A stretch of DNA of 64,000 bases, taken from Cubamyces lactineus. Taxonomy: Eukaryota > Basidiomycota > Agaricomycetes > Polyporales > Polyporaceae. The position numbers and the translations under genes are program-made. The notes under the pieces are model-generated. The model was not told the origin of the DNA. It searched no databases and was given only the letters and a program-made list of their open reading frames with translations. Of this stretch, positions 1-11,800 are shown piece by piece (the first letter of the stretch is position 1; each line of letters begins with the position of its first letter). Where the stretch lies: NCBI GenBank assembly GCA_022376465.1, contig JACDTU010000002.1, forward strand, positions 1,302,001 through 1,366,000, read 5' to 3'.

Positions 1-1130
1 CTGCGTCGGCGTCGAAAACTTCACCAATGCAGTACACGCCGGCGGCGCCACAGAACTGTGGCCAGAATTCCATGTCCACATGTCTACGTCAAACGGCTGT
101 CAGTAAGGCAGTCTATCTTTAGAAAAGGAACTGCATGGTCACTGACTTCGCCGCTGTTCAGATCAGAATTTGGACGTATCGAAATCTTCAGTAAGATTCG
201 AGCATGACAGGACCTTCGATAGAACCCACCATCGATACGAAGGCCGTCGATATTGAATTCCTGCACGAGCGCCTTAATCCAAGTCGAGTACGCCGAGACA
301 ACGCCGGGGTCCTGGGTGTTCACGTCCGGGAGCGTCACGTTCAGGTCCCCAAGCCAGCAGTTCTGCTCGCTGGTGGTGTTGCCCCAGTCAATAGGGCAGT
401 ACGGGTGGTACTGAGACTATAGCGATAGTGAGGAAATCAGCTCGGTCGTTAGGATACCGCTATAGAAGATGAAGGTCCAAACCTTGTCCTTGAACATGTA
501 CGTCGACAGGTCCGGAGTTGTGCTAAGCGCCATGACGTTGTTTACCACAACGTCGACCATGAGGTACCTGGAGGCACATTATATGCGCAAACCTGAACAC
601 AGATAAATGGTGCGGCGTACATTCCCCGACTGTGCAGCTCATCCGAGAGGGCCTTGAGGTCATCGGCCGTTCCGAACTTTGAGTTGAGCTTTGTGGCGTC
701 GGCGATCCAGTAGCCATGGTAGGGGTCGCCATATGGCGTGCGGGGGCCTTGGTAGTTCTCGGAGACGGGGCTAATCCAAACTGTAGGACGCGGCCGCGCG
801 CGCGTTCGACAACAAATCACACACGCCAACGGGTGAGAACGTACTGGCAGTGAAGCCCGCGTTCTGGATATAATCCAGGTTGTCCTTGATGGTATTCCAA
901 GTGCCGCCACACCAGGTCTGCTTAGCAGGATCACAAGCAGTGGGGTCCGCGCCCTGAGGTAGGGCATAGCGGTCCGTAATGATTCTACGGAGAATGTTCA
1001 ACGGTGCTCGAGAGACGCTGACATGGGGAACTCACTGGTAGATGGACCGCTTCCTCCAATCCTCTGCGGTTGCGGCGTATGCCGAGGAGAGAAGGGAAAG
1101 GGAGAGTAGGAGACTGAGGAGGTATTGCAT
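1..1130 (-). CDS. Secreted alpha-amylase (GH13), 3' end beyond window
   Basis: Endo-acting starch hydrolase cutting internal alpha-1,4 bonds outside the cell. The ATG at 1130 opens a signal peptide ([19 protein letters not shown], likely cut after AYA). Spliced exons then give [11 protein letters not shown], the [15 protein letters not shown] strand, [13 protein letters not shown] and region I as DVVVNN rather than the usual DVVANH. Next come [10 protein letters not shown] and DGLRID with the nucleophile Asp. A 7-nt exon at 147-153 restores region II as RIDAAKHVD, and the acid/base Glu follows in [13 protein letters not shown]. Without that small exon the Lys-His pair is lost. The coding sequence runs off the left edge before the third catalytic Asp and any C-terminal starch-binding domain. 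It is divergent from TMA7. The family is certain; exon borders were placed by eye. Confidence 0.9.
147..153 (-). other. 7-nt micro-exon of the alpha-amylase gene
   Basis: On the minus strand an intron opens with gtgggt after ...CGTATCGATG and ends ...ctgaacag. The exon is CGGCGAA, followed by gtcagt and an intron ending gacgtag before ACATGTGGAC. Joining the three pieces reads GLRID-AAK-HVDMEF, which matches the conserved GH13 region II (nucleophile Asp, then Lys-His). No other splice I tried keeps the frame and the motif. Confidence 0.75.
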
Positions 1131-2309
1131 GCTGAATGTTGCTCCGGGCGGGTGTGTTTCAGAGCATATACGGGATCCAGCGAGAGGCGGAAGGAGCGTG
1201 GGGGTAAAGGAAGGTGGGCCCGGCGGGAGCTGGGGGTATCGAGGAGAGAGGCCGGAAGAAACTCGCGAGGAGGAGCGGCCTGAATGACACCTGGCGTGGA
1301 GAGGAAGGAGGAGAAGGAGAGAAGGAAAGAGACGGTGTGGCTGGCACGGGGAGAGTATAAGTTAGTGGGAATAATTTACCGCGTGCAAGTCAAAGATGGG
1401 TAACGGAACGCGAAGGACGGCGAGGCGGGACCCTGGACCCACGCACATCCCATTTCAATTCGGCCGGACGGCGGCGCACGCGGAGTGACAGCCTTCGCAA
1501 CCCAACAGTTCATCAGTCCTTCCTTTCTTGGCCCCCCTCCTCTCACCGCCACCTGCCCGCCACCACGTCTTACCCCACACAGACGCTCACCACCAACTCC
1601 TCATGCGCTCAGATTTGCCTCCGACACCAGCAGACAACTTGAACGGCGTTTTCTCAGAGCTCCGTTTCCTCTGTGCATCGGTCTCGCGACCTTTCGCCAG
1701 TTGGCATGGTCCCCCCAAAGCCAAGCCTTCCGTCCGGATCACATCTCCGCCGGCCGTTACCGACGTTCACCTTGTTCCTGGTCACCGGGTCGGCTGACCT
1801 CTCGCACTTTTCGCGTGCGGCCTGCCTCCCGATTCGGACTTGTCTCGCGCGTTATTCCTCCAGAAAATCCTCTCGCGCACGCGGTGTGTTTACCCCGCGC
1901 CGTTGATCCAATGGTCGTCTGCCCTGGGCTCTTGGCGCGCGTGAAACGACCGCGAATTTGAAGGAAACCTTTCAACCTTTCGCTTGCTCGGTCAGCTCTG
2001 AGCTGGCAACCTCTGGCAGTCCACTCATTGGCCAGCGCACAACCTCCCATCTGCTTGGATCCGAATGTGGTCCGACGCGGGCAGTCGCGAGCTTTCCGAG
2101 GCTGCCTCGAACTCGTGCTCACGCGATCAAGCTGACCCTGCCTCTGTCTCTGCATGATGTCACCGTAGCACTCGAGTTCCTGCGTTCGAATCCGGGCCGG
2201 GTCGAGTTCATACTCGCTTTTTGCGCGCCACCTGCGCTTGCCACCATCAGGCTTTTGCGCTGCCTCCTTGTGTTCCAAGCGCTCATAACTTCGCATCCCA
2301 ACTACGATC
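1131..2309. other. Intergenic, divergent promoters of amylase and TMA7
   Basis: About 1.2 kb between two genes that point away from each other. It holds a purine-rich stretch around 1297-1336, which is pyrimidine-rich on the amylase sense strand as is common in fungal promoters. Several open frames occur on both strands but none has recognisable protein character. No clear TATA box stands out. Confidence 0.5.
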
Positions 2310-2726
2310 ATGGCTAGCAGGCAGGGCGGAAAGCTGAAGCCCCTCAAGGCGAGCAATACCTGAGAGGTGCTCTTTCAATCGATCTGAACAGTACTCTAGG
2401 CTCCGAAGAAGGACAAGAAGGATCTGGACGAGGAAGACGTTGCGTTCCAGCAGAAGAAGAAGGCGGAGGAGGCTGCCTTGAAGGCGGCGCGCGACAAAGG
2501 TGCGATCCTCGTGTTTTGTAGCACTCAATCAGTTCAATGCGTTGACGACTACTGCAGCTGCGAAGGGTGAGAATACAATGAGCATACTATTGGGTGCGTT
2601 GTATCTTGATCATTTTCACGCTATTCAGGTGGCGCTCCTGGTGGTGGTATCAAGAAGTGAGTCTGTCCTCATTTGCCCATCCGCTCGCATCTGACGTCGT
2701 ATTTGGTCAGGTCGGGCAAGAAGTAA
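2310..2726 (+). CDS. TMA7: Ribosome-associated protein TMA7 (CCDC72 family)
   Basis: Small, highly charged translation-machinery-associated protein that co-purifies with ribosomes. Five exons (2310-2348, 2400-2499, 2558-2566, 2629-2656, 2711-2726) splice to 63 residues. The start is MASRQGGKLKPLK, then APKKDKKDLDEEDVAFQQK, and the end is GGGIKKSGKK. The family hallmarks are the SRQGGK start, the DLDxxDxAF core and the GGGIKKSGKK tail; yeast Tma7 is 64 residues. The first intron begins with GC instead of GT, and the third exon is only 9 nt. No single open frame shows the protein, so ORF-based annotation would miss it. Confidence 0.93.
2349..2399 (+). other. GC-AG intron in TMA7
   Basis: The exon ends ...CCCCTCAAG and the intron begins gcgagc, ends ctctag and is 51 nt long. 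The next exon starts GCTCCGAAGAAG. This splice reads LKPLK-APKK, as the family requires. No GT donor nearby keeps the conserved sequence. The tight donor context (AAG|gcgagc) is typical of GC donors. Confidence 0.8.
2558..2566 (+). other. 9-nt micro-exon of TMA7
   Basis: Flanked by ...ctactgcag and gtgagaatac, the exon CTGCGAAGG adds part of DKAAKGG between the charged helix and the GGG tail. It keeps phase, and its residues fit the family. Confidence 0.75.
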
Positions 2727-3032
2727 TCCGTTGGCCCAATTTGTTCATCCTGTACTTGCTGTACCGTGCCCGTCTCTGTATCATCAACAATCCTCAGACC
2801 CAATCACTCGATCTCCTTCCAAGCCATCCCATAGATCCGACGTCCGAGCGAATGGAAGCAGTAGGTGATCTTGCTCTGTGTCCTACCAGTCTTGGAAGAG
2901 CACTGTCAGGCAGGAGCAAAAGATGGATTCAAGGTCACGTTCAATCTTCCAAGCCTGTCATGCTAATAGCAGCAGCACAAACATCACAAGTACTCCGCAA
3001 CCTTTCCCATCCTCAATAACCCCCTCCTTCCC
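2727..3032. other. Intergenic between convergent gene ends
   Basis: Some 300 bp of 3' flank shared by TMA7 and the small unknown gene on the other strand. I see no gene, repeat or structured element in it. Confidence 0.5.
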
Positions 3033-3491
3033 TCACCGCACGTTGATCGCCACAGGCCTTGGCGGAGGCAACACCGCACCAACGTCAAACGGCACCTGGA
3101 TCGCGCCCGAATGGTCCCACGGGCCTCTCAACCGCTCCCTGCTCTTCTTCCGCCCGCCCTCGAGGGACGATCGTCCGCCAGCGCTCGATCCGCTCGCAGA
3201 GGACTCCGCCGACGTTGGGGAGCTCGGAAGGCCCGTCTCCAGTGCGCTCGTGGTGAAGAGTCCGGGGATTGTGGCAGGAAGCGCAGCCGTGGCGGCGTCG
3301 GGGATGATGAGCGCAGGGAGCTCAGTGTGCGTCATGCGCGCGCGGGGAACGGGCCCGTTGGGCGTCGCGAGGACCGCGGGGCCGTGGAAGGCCGGGCGGG
3401 GCAGAGAGGGGAGGGTGTGCTTGGGCTTGCCGCGCGGAGGCAGAGGGCCGTTGTGCAAACGCAAGGGCGTGGGCGGCGAGCGACGGGGCAT
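3033..3491 (-). CDS. Small proline/serine-rich protein of unknown function
   Basis: Single-exon frame of 152 residues from the ATG at 3491. The N-terminus is basic and proline-rich (MPRRSPPTPLRLHNGPLPP). The middle is rich in Ala, Thr and Pro with a Ser run (SAESSASGSSAGG). The C-terminal third ends with GPWDHSGAIQVPFDVGAV and a PPPRPVAINVR tail. I recognise no domain. The case for a real gene is a canonical TATA box about 120 bp upstream of the ATG, a clean ATG context, and a less repetitive C-terminus that looks conserved rather than random. There is no signal peptide or membrane segment. The upstream in-frame extension to 3704 crosses the TATA box and is unlikely to be translated. Confidence 0.5.
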   Translation of the reverse strand: MPRRSPPTPLRLHNGPLPPRGKPKHTLPSLPRPAFHGPAVLATPNGPVPRARMTHTELPALIIPDAATAALPATIPGLFTTSALETGLPSSPTSAESSASGSSAGGRSSLEGGRKKSRERLRGPWDHSGAIQVPFDVGAVLPPPRPVAINVR

Positions 3492-3608
3492 GATTGATGC
3501 AGATGCTCGGTTGTGAGTGTACGTATGAGTGTGAGCTTGGGTGCGATGGGAAAGCCGCTGTTCGATGGCGTGGATTTGCTGGTGGTATGTGCGAACGAAG
3601 GGTATGGG

Positions 3609-3619
3609 TTTTATAAAGG
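3609..3619 (-). promoter_or_regulatory. TATA box of the small unknown gene
   Basis: The minus-strand sequence CTTTATAAAAC lies about 120 bp upstream of the ATG at 3491. A plausible short leader lies between them. Confidence 0.55.
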
Positions 3620-4586
3620 TCGGACCGGCGCGACTGTGGGCGGGTCCGCCACAATCAGCTTTTACACGCACGGATAATGCAACGCGCCCGCGCTTGGAAC
3701 TCACAGTATATATTCAAACACTAGTCCAACTCGTCCAAAAAGCAATGCGAATCAACGCAGCGCCGATCGCAAAGACTGACGATCTCGCAGCGGGAATGAG
3801 AACGCGATCGAGCGCAACAGCAAAGGGCAACAGCAGAACAGTCGGGTCAACCGAGCCTGGTCCGCCAGCAGAGTGAAGGGAGAAGATAGAGGTAAGAAGA
3901 GCAGCGAAAAGGCCTGCGAGAAGAGACGGAAGAGGCTGATGAGGTCCTAAAGCAACCTGCAGAGTCGAGCGAGATCAAATGCTGGCGACCGCTGCTACCG
4001 ACGCCCGCCCGTTGCGCGTGGTGCGAAGCGCTCGTCAAGGCGACATCGCGACACTGGACACTCGGGCTGGACGCCAACGCGTCGTCACGCGACCGCGACC
4101 TAGATGTGCTCGGCCTTGCATAATGCATCGGAAGGCAAATCATCTTTGGAATGTTCTGTGTGTATTGGCAGAGTAGCTGCGCGCGGTGTCGAAGATGCAG
4201 AAGCCATATAGGAATGCGCAGTATCTCCCATTCTCCGATGCAGCCGCTACTACTACAGTGATAAGTACTAGCATCAGGCTCGAAGCTCGGTAGGCTGCTA
4301 TGATCACACCGAAAGGAATGGTGGATACTCAGCTGTCACGGAAAGGCACCTGGGTCGTGTCGACGGACTTCGGAGGGGCTATGAGTAGCGTGCTGTTGGG
4401 AGTAAGTCACATATGAAGGCAACTTGGAGTCTGTATATGTAGTTACACGTGGACTTAGACATGATGATATCCAGGTATGCGTAGTCCAGCACAGGGGAGA
4501 GCGAAAACATGCGATGAAACAACAGTAGGCAATACATGGGAGAGGCGGAGGAAACATAGGTGCAAATACTCGCCACATTCGTGCGA
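3620..4586. other. Intergenic, nothing recognised
   Basis: About 970 bp between the promoter of the small unknown gene and the 3' end of UBE2C. Short open frames on both strands are basic and Ser/Arg-rich without family features. I see no repeat or RNA gene. Confidence 0.4.
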
Positions 4587-5513
4587 CTATTCCGTAACAT
4601 CGTCGGCGATTGGGCGGTAGTGCTTCATCAGCAGCACTTTGAACTCTGTACCAGCGACAATGTCAACGGTATACCATTGGATTATCAGATGCGACGTACG
4701 TTCAGCGTTGTCCCAAATGGCGGCGGCATCTGGGTTGAGAGGTGACGCAATGTTTGGCTCTGAAGCAAGTTCAATCAGTACTCGACACATTGGTAGTGGC
4801 GCAGGGAATTATATGCTTACCGCCCAAGAGAGACTGCAGTGAGAGTAGGATAGTCTGTACGCTGTAAACCGCTGACCATTTGTCCTGATACGCGTCGTTA
4901 CTTCGTGCAACGGAACGTTGAGCGCTTTGCAGCACATACCTGCAAAATGTCAAGACAAATGCCGCCGCCGTTGATGTCAACATTCGGGTGATAACATGGC
5001 GAGTCAAACTTAATCGCCGGTGGCGACATAGGGTAGTTTGGCGGGAATACGATTGAGATCTTAAATTTCAAGCCGGCGTATACCTGAACGGAAGTCTTGT
5101 ATCACGGATTTCATCGCGCTATGGCAACATACTCCCACTCACAGTGCCGGCAGGTCCCTCGATAGTGCCAACCCAGTCGAAGAGGTTAGAGTCCGAGCGC
5201 GGGAACGCAGACTGTATGGTTCGTGAGGCATGACCATCGCTATCAGCTGTGGCAAACTTACAATCCCAGGAGATGAGGACATCTACGGATTCCCGAGGCA
5301 GTTTAGGCGATTTAATCAACGGAGCCTCAGCGACACTCACCATGAGGGTCATCAGTTCGTTACTTAGGCTACAGCAGCACTTTAGCGAATGGGGGAAGGG
5401 CCTTGACATTAGTGGATAGCTTACCGTTTAGTGACGCTACCTCCAGACTCTCCCGCCGCGCCTCCGGCCGCAGGCTTGGTGGATACGCCACCACGAGGAG
5501 CGAGCGACGACAT
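4587..5513 (-). CDS. UBC11: Ubiquitin-conjugating enzyme E2 C (UBE2C/UbcH10, yeast Ubc11)
   Basis: E2 enzyme that loads ubiquitin for the anaphase-promoting complex and so drives destruction of mitotic cyclins. The start [14 protein letters not shown] and a Gly/Ala-rich extension match the flexible N-terminus of this E2 class. Then follow [36 protein letters not shown], the HPN motif in [11 protein letters not shown], and the catalytic Cys in [16 protein letters not shown]. Next come [14 protein letters not shown] and the end [18 protein letters not shown]. At least seven introns interrupt it, and every junction joins conserved E2-C residues. The MxxSxxxGISAFPxSD segment separates this class from other E2s. 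Another in-frame Met lies four codons upstream. Confidence 0.94.
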
Positions 5514-5883
5514 GATCTGATCCATTGCAGGGTCGTAATAGGTGCGACGTGAGACGTCTAGTAGCGTAGAAGCGTCAACAAGATATGACACGAAGTCGGG
5601 ACGCGTGGAGAGCGAGAGGGTCGAGTCGAACGCCTCGCCTCGCGTTTTTGAACGCGTCTCAAACATGTCACGTGTGACGCAATGAGGCTGGCTAAATGGG
5701 CGCCTACTACTCTCCTCGACGCGGAGCGCGCAAGCACTGGGAAGTCAAAAGCAGGTTGGCTGGCCAAAGTTTATGCGGTTTGGTGGTTATTGCTCCATGA
5801 ACACAAGATGTCATTCATAATGTAGCAAATCCAGATTAAGGGGTATGTACCGTAAGATCCAGATGTCCGTCTAGCCAAAGGGT
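5514..5883. other. Intergenic, UBE2C upstream region
   Basis: About 370 bp between the UBE2C start and the 3' end of the large ATPase gene, both on the minus strand. I see no gene or clear core promoter element. Confidence 0.4.
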
Positions 5884-8800
5884 CTACTGGTTTGCGATGA
5901 GCTTGGTGAACACAGGCAAGAATTGTTCGCAGATGGACGAGAAGTAGAACTCATGCTCCGAGTTGTGTGCCTTGACGAGGTTATGTGCGATCTCGTGCGC
6001 TAGTGTAAAGTACCTAAATGAGAGGCAAATCCACCTAGTGAGCACTACCAACATTCAGCTGAGTAGACACAAAACATACCAAGCAATATAGGCATCTGTC
6101 AACCGTCCTTCGCGAACCTCGGCATCATCTAAATTGGGCATTCAGATGAGATCAGACGCGATGATGACGAGAGTGTATACTAACGCCATTGTTCAAAGTA
6201 TCGCAGATTCATGAACAAACTCGCGTTGCGATTAAAGGCGATTAGCTCTCCTACGCGGTCGTAGAATATGTGCAGGCTAGTCGGGGGTAACGTGTAGACG
6301 TCTTGCAATTTGCGAATGACGTGTATGAAGCGTGCGAGACTTTCTTTCTTTGCTTGCATGAGGCCCTTGATGTCGGGCACGTCTGCCGGGGATGTCAGTC
6401 AATACACAAGGCAGCACCATGTCAGATGCTAGACTCACCCTTAGACGCGTAGAACTTCGTGCCTCCCATGTCCCCTTTGCGAAGGGTTATATGTCAGACG
6501 TCAGAGTACCGCAACAAACTAACTCACCAACTAGAACCATATCTTTTGAGTGCCCAGTAACATCACAGTATCCCTCATTGAGCGACTCCTTGACTATCTC
6601 CATCTGCTTTGAATTCCGCAGCACCTCGCTCCGCTCTTCTTTACAGGCGCGGATTGCCATGTTGATGTTCGATGCTAAATGTCATAGGTCATGATACCAT
6701 AAAACCAGATAAAGAGCAGAAGTGTTACCAATGCTGCTCCGAGGGGTTGCATACGGCTGTGGCGTGTGTGGTCGACTAGGTCGGGGAGGGAGGAGAGAGA
6801 GCTGGGTTTCGGGCCCCTCTTGCTCATTCACAGGCGGCAGAGCACCATTGACGGCGTGTTCGGCCAATCTCTCGTTGCTCTGCCCCGCGCCTCGCGCAGC
6901 GAGGTCCTTCTCTGCGATCCCTCTCAATATATTATTGAACGAACCTCGGACTGAGCTCATGGATAGTCGGGACCTTTTCGAGGAGTCAGCGGAGGCAACT
7001 TCCGATGCGCCGTCGGGGGCCGCCGAAGGTATGGATGCTAAGCGACTCGGAGGGCCAGGGGGCGATTCGGGACGATTCCCAACCGGTTTGGCGGTAGTGG
7101 AAATCAGTTCATCTGAGGGTGAGCTTTTTGCGCTCTGGGAAGCAAGCTCGGCGTCTCTCTTAGCTTTCGCGGCTTCCTCCGCCGCAAGGCGATCAGCTTT
7201 CTGCTGTCGTAAGATGCGATCCACTGCCGACCGGTCAGTCGGGAGAGGTAGGAAAACGCCTCGGGATGAACACACCGTTGTACCCTCTTCTCCGCAGAGC
7301 CCGCAGGTCAGTCGACAGAATTGTCATGAAGAGCAACGCGTCGTTGACTTTCGGCGACTCGAAGATGAGTCGACACATCGAAGTCGATACTCTTACCGTT
7401 ACGTGGCAACGTCAATAATCGAGTCCCATGGGTATTTAGCGTGATATACGTACTCGTACATATCAACCTGATCGTTGCCAGCGAGCCATAGTTCGATAGG
7501 GCCACGACCGACTCTTCTTGCGACCGCCGAAGCGTCCTGGCTTCTTGAAGCCCGAGTGTTGCCGAGTTGCAGCGTCTTCGTGACCGTCAGCTTACCGAAC
7601 GTCTTCACAACGAAGTTGTCCTTGTTGCTCAGCCACGCAAAGCTGACGCGCGTCTTCGTATGTGTGTGCTCGTGCAGGAAGAGAGGCAGACGTTCCAGGA
7701 TAAGAGCGCGAGTATCCGCTGCCTTGCGAGAACCGACCACCTCGCTTCGAGTCTGGTAGTCTTCCCGGACGAGACTGCTCAGACGTCTACACCCGAGCTC
7801 CATGTAGAACCCTACAACGCTTGTTAGCGTGCGGAAGTAGTAGCAGTCATCAGCATGTCATACCTTCGAGTAAATCTTCCTGAGGCGCACAGAAAACGAC
7901 GTCACCGAACAACTGGTACGCGTTTGTGTCATCTGCGACGACGACCATTTGCGCAGTCAACAGGTCATACTGGTACTCCCAATCTTCCTCTTCCAGCTCC
8001 TTCGAGGCGTCATCGTTGGCCTTCTTGTTGCTCGTTGGCTTGTCTTTCCGCACCCGCCGTGAGCCAAGGAGCACCGGGGAACGCTTGAGCATAACCAGTG
8101 TACTTGAGGACAAAAGTCGCATGTTCACCGCGATGTTGCGCAGCTCTGTGAGGTAACTTAAAACAGATCAGCATCGGCACTGGCCTGAGGTAGGATCAGA
8201 GGCGACATACTTCTCGCGGCCATCTGTGAGCTCGTAGAACCGACGAGGGTTCTCGAGCAGGATCTTGGCGACCTCGTCTACCGACGGCTCATGCCTGACG
8301 CCACACGCGCTAAGGAACGCCTTCGCTGTTGTCCCAAAGTCAACGAAAGTGAACAGCTTCGAATGGAAGGCGGCCTGAGAGTCGCCCTTGAAGTAGCACT
8401 GTGTAGGCTGCAGGTGGCGGATGGCACCGTTTGCGAGCTTGACAGGTACAAACGGCGTCTGCGATAGCGTCTTCAACTCAGTAGGAGTGAAGGCTTTCAA
8501 AATATCGTCAGGTAAATTGCTGGCTAGACTGCGAGTGAGAAGACCTACAGGTGACCCTACTGGCGAGCGTCGAAAACCATTCATTGGCGATTTTTTCTGT
8601 AGGCGGCGGAGACGTCCTCAGCAAGTTAACCAGTCGGGGACCAGGAGGATGCTCCTGTATCTTCAGGTGCACAAGAGCCTCTCCTTTCAAGGATGGATCG
8701 GTCACCATGAATCCCAGCGTAGCCCAGTCTGGAGCAGAGTAAACCTTCGTGGAACAGTTGGTCAGTACTGAAGGAAAAGAGTATATGTAAGATGCGACGC

Positions 8801-11800
8801 ACCTCGAATGGTTTCGCTAGGACCTGCTTCCCATCTTTGATAGCAGGAATGAACGCTATGTGGGCAACCGCATTCGGATCATACTCATTGGCGTAACGGG
8901 TGAGGAAGTTGTCCAACAAGTACTTCAAGGCGGCCGATCGGAGCTTCTCGTCTGGATTAGCAGCGATTGCGATCAGGTCCGATAGTGGAGGGTTCCGACG
9001 CAAGCCTAGCTTGAACAGGAACTTGGCTGCACACAAAGTATCAACATACGCTGGGCCACCGGGCACAGATTTGCGAATAAAAGTCTCACCTTCTTCTGAA
9101 TTGCTACGCCACTTCGGTTGCGTCCCCCAGTCGATGACGGGCAACCGGATCTCCCTAAAGGCATCGAGCGGTTCGTATAGCTCACTCGCACGGTTCCTAG
9201 GCACCTTCTTGTTCTCTGGCAGCTGCTCGCCAGGATACAGCTCCCGCGGAAACGCAGAGGTGAGTTGGAGGCGTTCAAACTCAAGTTGGGTGAGCGTCGT
9301 CTGGACTTCGGTGAGATACTTGATCAGTTGAGCGATTGTCCAGTCGCCCGTTTTGATCATCCTGTAAGACCGTTCAATACGTATCCTCAACGTCAGCTAA
9401 GCGAACAGAAAGGTTTACCTGTCAAAGACGATCTGCAGGTCGACGTGTTTCCGGACGCCAGCGGCCTGCAATAGCTTCTCGAGAGGTCCCTTCACAGCAG
9501 CTCCTGAGGGAAGCGCAATCACAGGCAGATCGTTGAATATGTGCGCGCTCTGGAAATACGCCTCCTCTGGCTTCTTCAAACCTGCGGATGTTGGCACACA
9601 AGCGCGTGCCCGCAGCAGTGCGGCGACCTCGGCGCGTTGCCCCTGCGGCATCGACGGCCACGCGCGCGAGATGACTTGCAGGACGCGTTCCGCCCAAGCC
9701 TCCGACTTCTCAATGTCGTGCTCTGGGTCGTGCGGCGTGGGCGGGTTCGTGAGGTGCTGCAACCACTCGACCATCGAGAGCTCGCGCCAGCCAAAGGCGC
9801 TCTGGAGCGCTTGGGGCTCGAAGTGCCGGGAGACGGTGACAGGAAGGAGATGAGGCGGAAGCGGGCCATCCGTAGGAATTAGCGCGCTCGTACTTCCAGA
9901 CCTTCTGCCCAAGAAGCTCTCCACCACGGACAGAGGAATGATCTGACCCGCCTTGCCGTCCTTGTCCTCCATTGAGAGCACCGCAGCTCCCAAGAGCTCC
10001 GAACGGAAGTAGTCAAGATTCGACTGGCTGCTCTTGGTGTACATGTCGATCCACCACTTGAAGCACGCGATCATCTCCGTCTCCGAAAGGGGGCGGTTGC
10101 GCAGCTCCTGCAGGACGTCGGCGAACGTGATCTCCTTAATCATGCCGCGGTGGCGCAGCGTGTCCACCATGGATTTGGCTTGTATTAGCACCTCGTCGGG
10201 GACGACAGGGAGATCCCGAACGAATCCTGCGAAGGATGGGTCTGGGTAGCGCACGTTGGCTGCCTCCCGCACACCTGTTGAAGAGATGATAGGAAAGCCT
10301 TTCGGCGCGGACATGATCGCGAATTTAGAGCTGAGGATGCAAGAGAAAAATGCCTCTTCAAGAGCAGCGGAGACGACGTTGGAAGGAGTCGAGGGATGGA
10401 AGGTGAAGAACTTGAGCGCATGGATGGCACGGTTCTGCAAGGAGGTTTGGACTTCAGGGTCGATCTTACCGCCTGGGCCCACTGTTGCTGCTGCCGCAGT
10501 CCAGAGCTGCTGAACGTGCTCCATTTCGATCTCATAAGCCGAGCGTGCAAGGAAGCCGCCGACGTAGAGAAGTTCCTTGTTCCATACTGTTGGGAGGGGG
10601 TTTGAAGCTGCCTCCGGGAATGAAGAGTTTTATGCGCTTACCTGCGACATTGCGATCTCTAGCGCATGGTTGACGTTAGCACAGGCGATAAAATAATGCA
10701 TGCACACTCACACTAGGTCGATGGACTCTCGCTCTACCGTTGGGATGAATCGAGCAGACATATGCCCACCGATACCCGTCGTTTGGCCTGTCGCGTGACC
10801 CTAACCTACCGCCTCAGAAAGGAAAGTAGCGGTTTATACGGCGCGACGTACGATGAACACTTTAGCTTGGCCCGTCCTATCAATGGATATTAGTGTCAAT
10901 CGGTGGGTGTAACCTGCGTTATGACAACACGTACCCCTCAATATCAGCACGTAGCCCCTGGAAAACACTTCCAGTGGTCCTGCCATGCTTCTCGTCTTCG
11001 CCCTTGCTAGCATCATATTCCGCTTTACCAGTCTATGACGCCACTCAGTACGAGGCCGTCGACATAGTATGCGACGAGGGTGCTCACGTAAATGAGCTCG
11101 TACTTCATCCTCGTTGGCGGATTCTTCTTCGTCGATCTGTTCAGCTCCGAAATCATCTTCTGATCGAGCTTGACCGCAATGTCCGCCGCGAAGATTGACA
11201 GCATCACATTTGACTCTATGACGGTCTTCGGGTCGATTTCTGGGACAGCTGGCGGTGCTGGTGTCATAGCACGAGAAGGCGCCGAAGATCCCTTGAGAGA
11301 AGAAAAGAGAGACGTGAAGAACCCTCCACCCCCCGGGGCTGGTTTCGGAGGCTCCTTCTTTGGTTGGGGTTTCTCTGTGCCTGCCATGTATACCCACTGC
11401 ATGACTTCCGCCTTGATGGATAATGCTAGTGGTGAAGGGTAAGCCAACAAGTCAACCGTTCATGTGAAAGATCACGCACGAGTAGACTGCAGGCCCGATA
11501 CCTGCATAGTACCGAGCGGACTGGAAGGCTTGAGGCCCTTCGGGATACCCAGCGCCTTTGGTTGGCCAGGAGTCTTCGTCAGGCGACATAACCGCTTGTC
11601 GTCGAGGAACACGCTGACGTCCAGGAGGTGACGCATGAACGTGATCGAGGACGCCAGGAAGCGAGTGAAGTCAAAGGGCGGCGGTATCGGCGTAGGCTCA
11701 CGCAGTTCCATTGCGAAGGTCGTCCAGGCATCATGCTCAGAGTCTGGTAACTTCCCTCTGCGAGCGAACAGCTGTACGAGTATGCGTATTTAGAGACGGG

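Noticed and set aside
84..338. Possible loss of catalytic residues or pseudogene in the alpha-amylase
   Set aside because: A 7-nt exon restores the conserved region II, so the gene appears intact.
2185..2205. GTTCGAATCC resembling a tRNA T-loop (B box)
   Set aside because: The flanking bases do not pair into a T stem, and no acceptor stem or A box was found.
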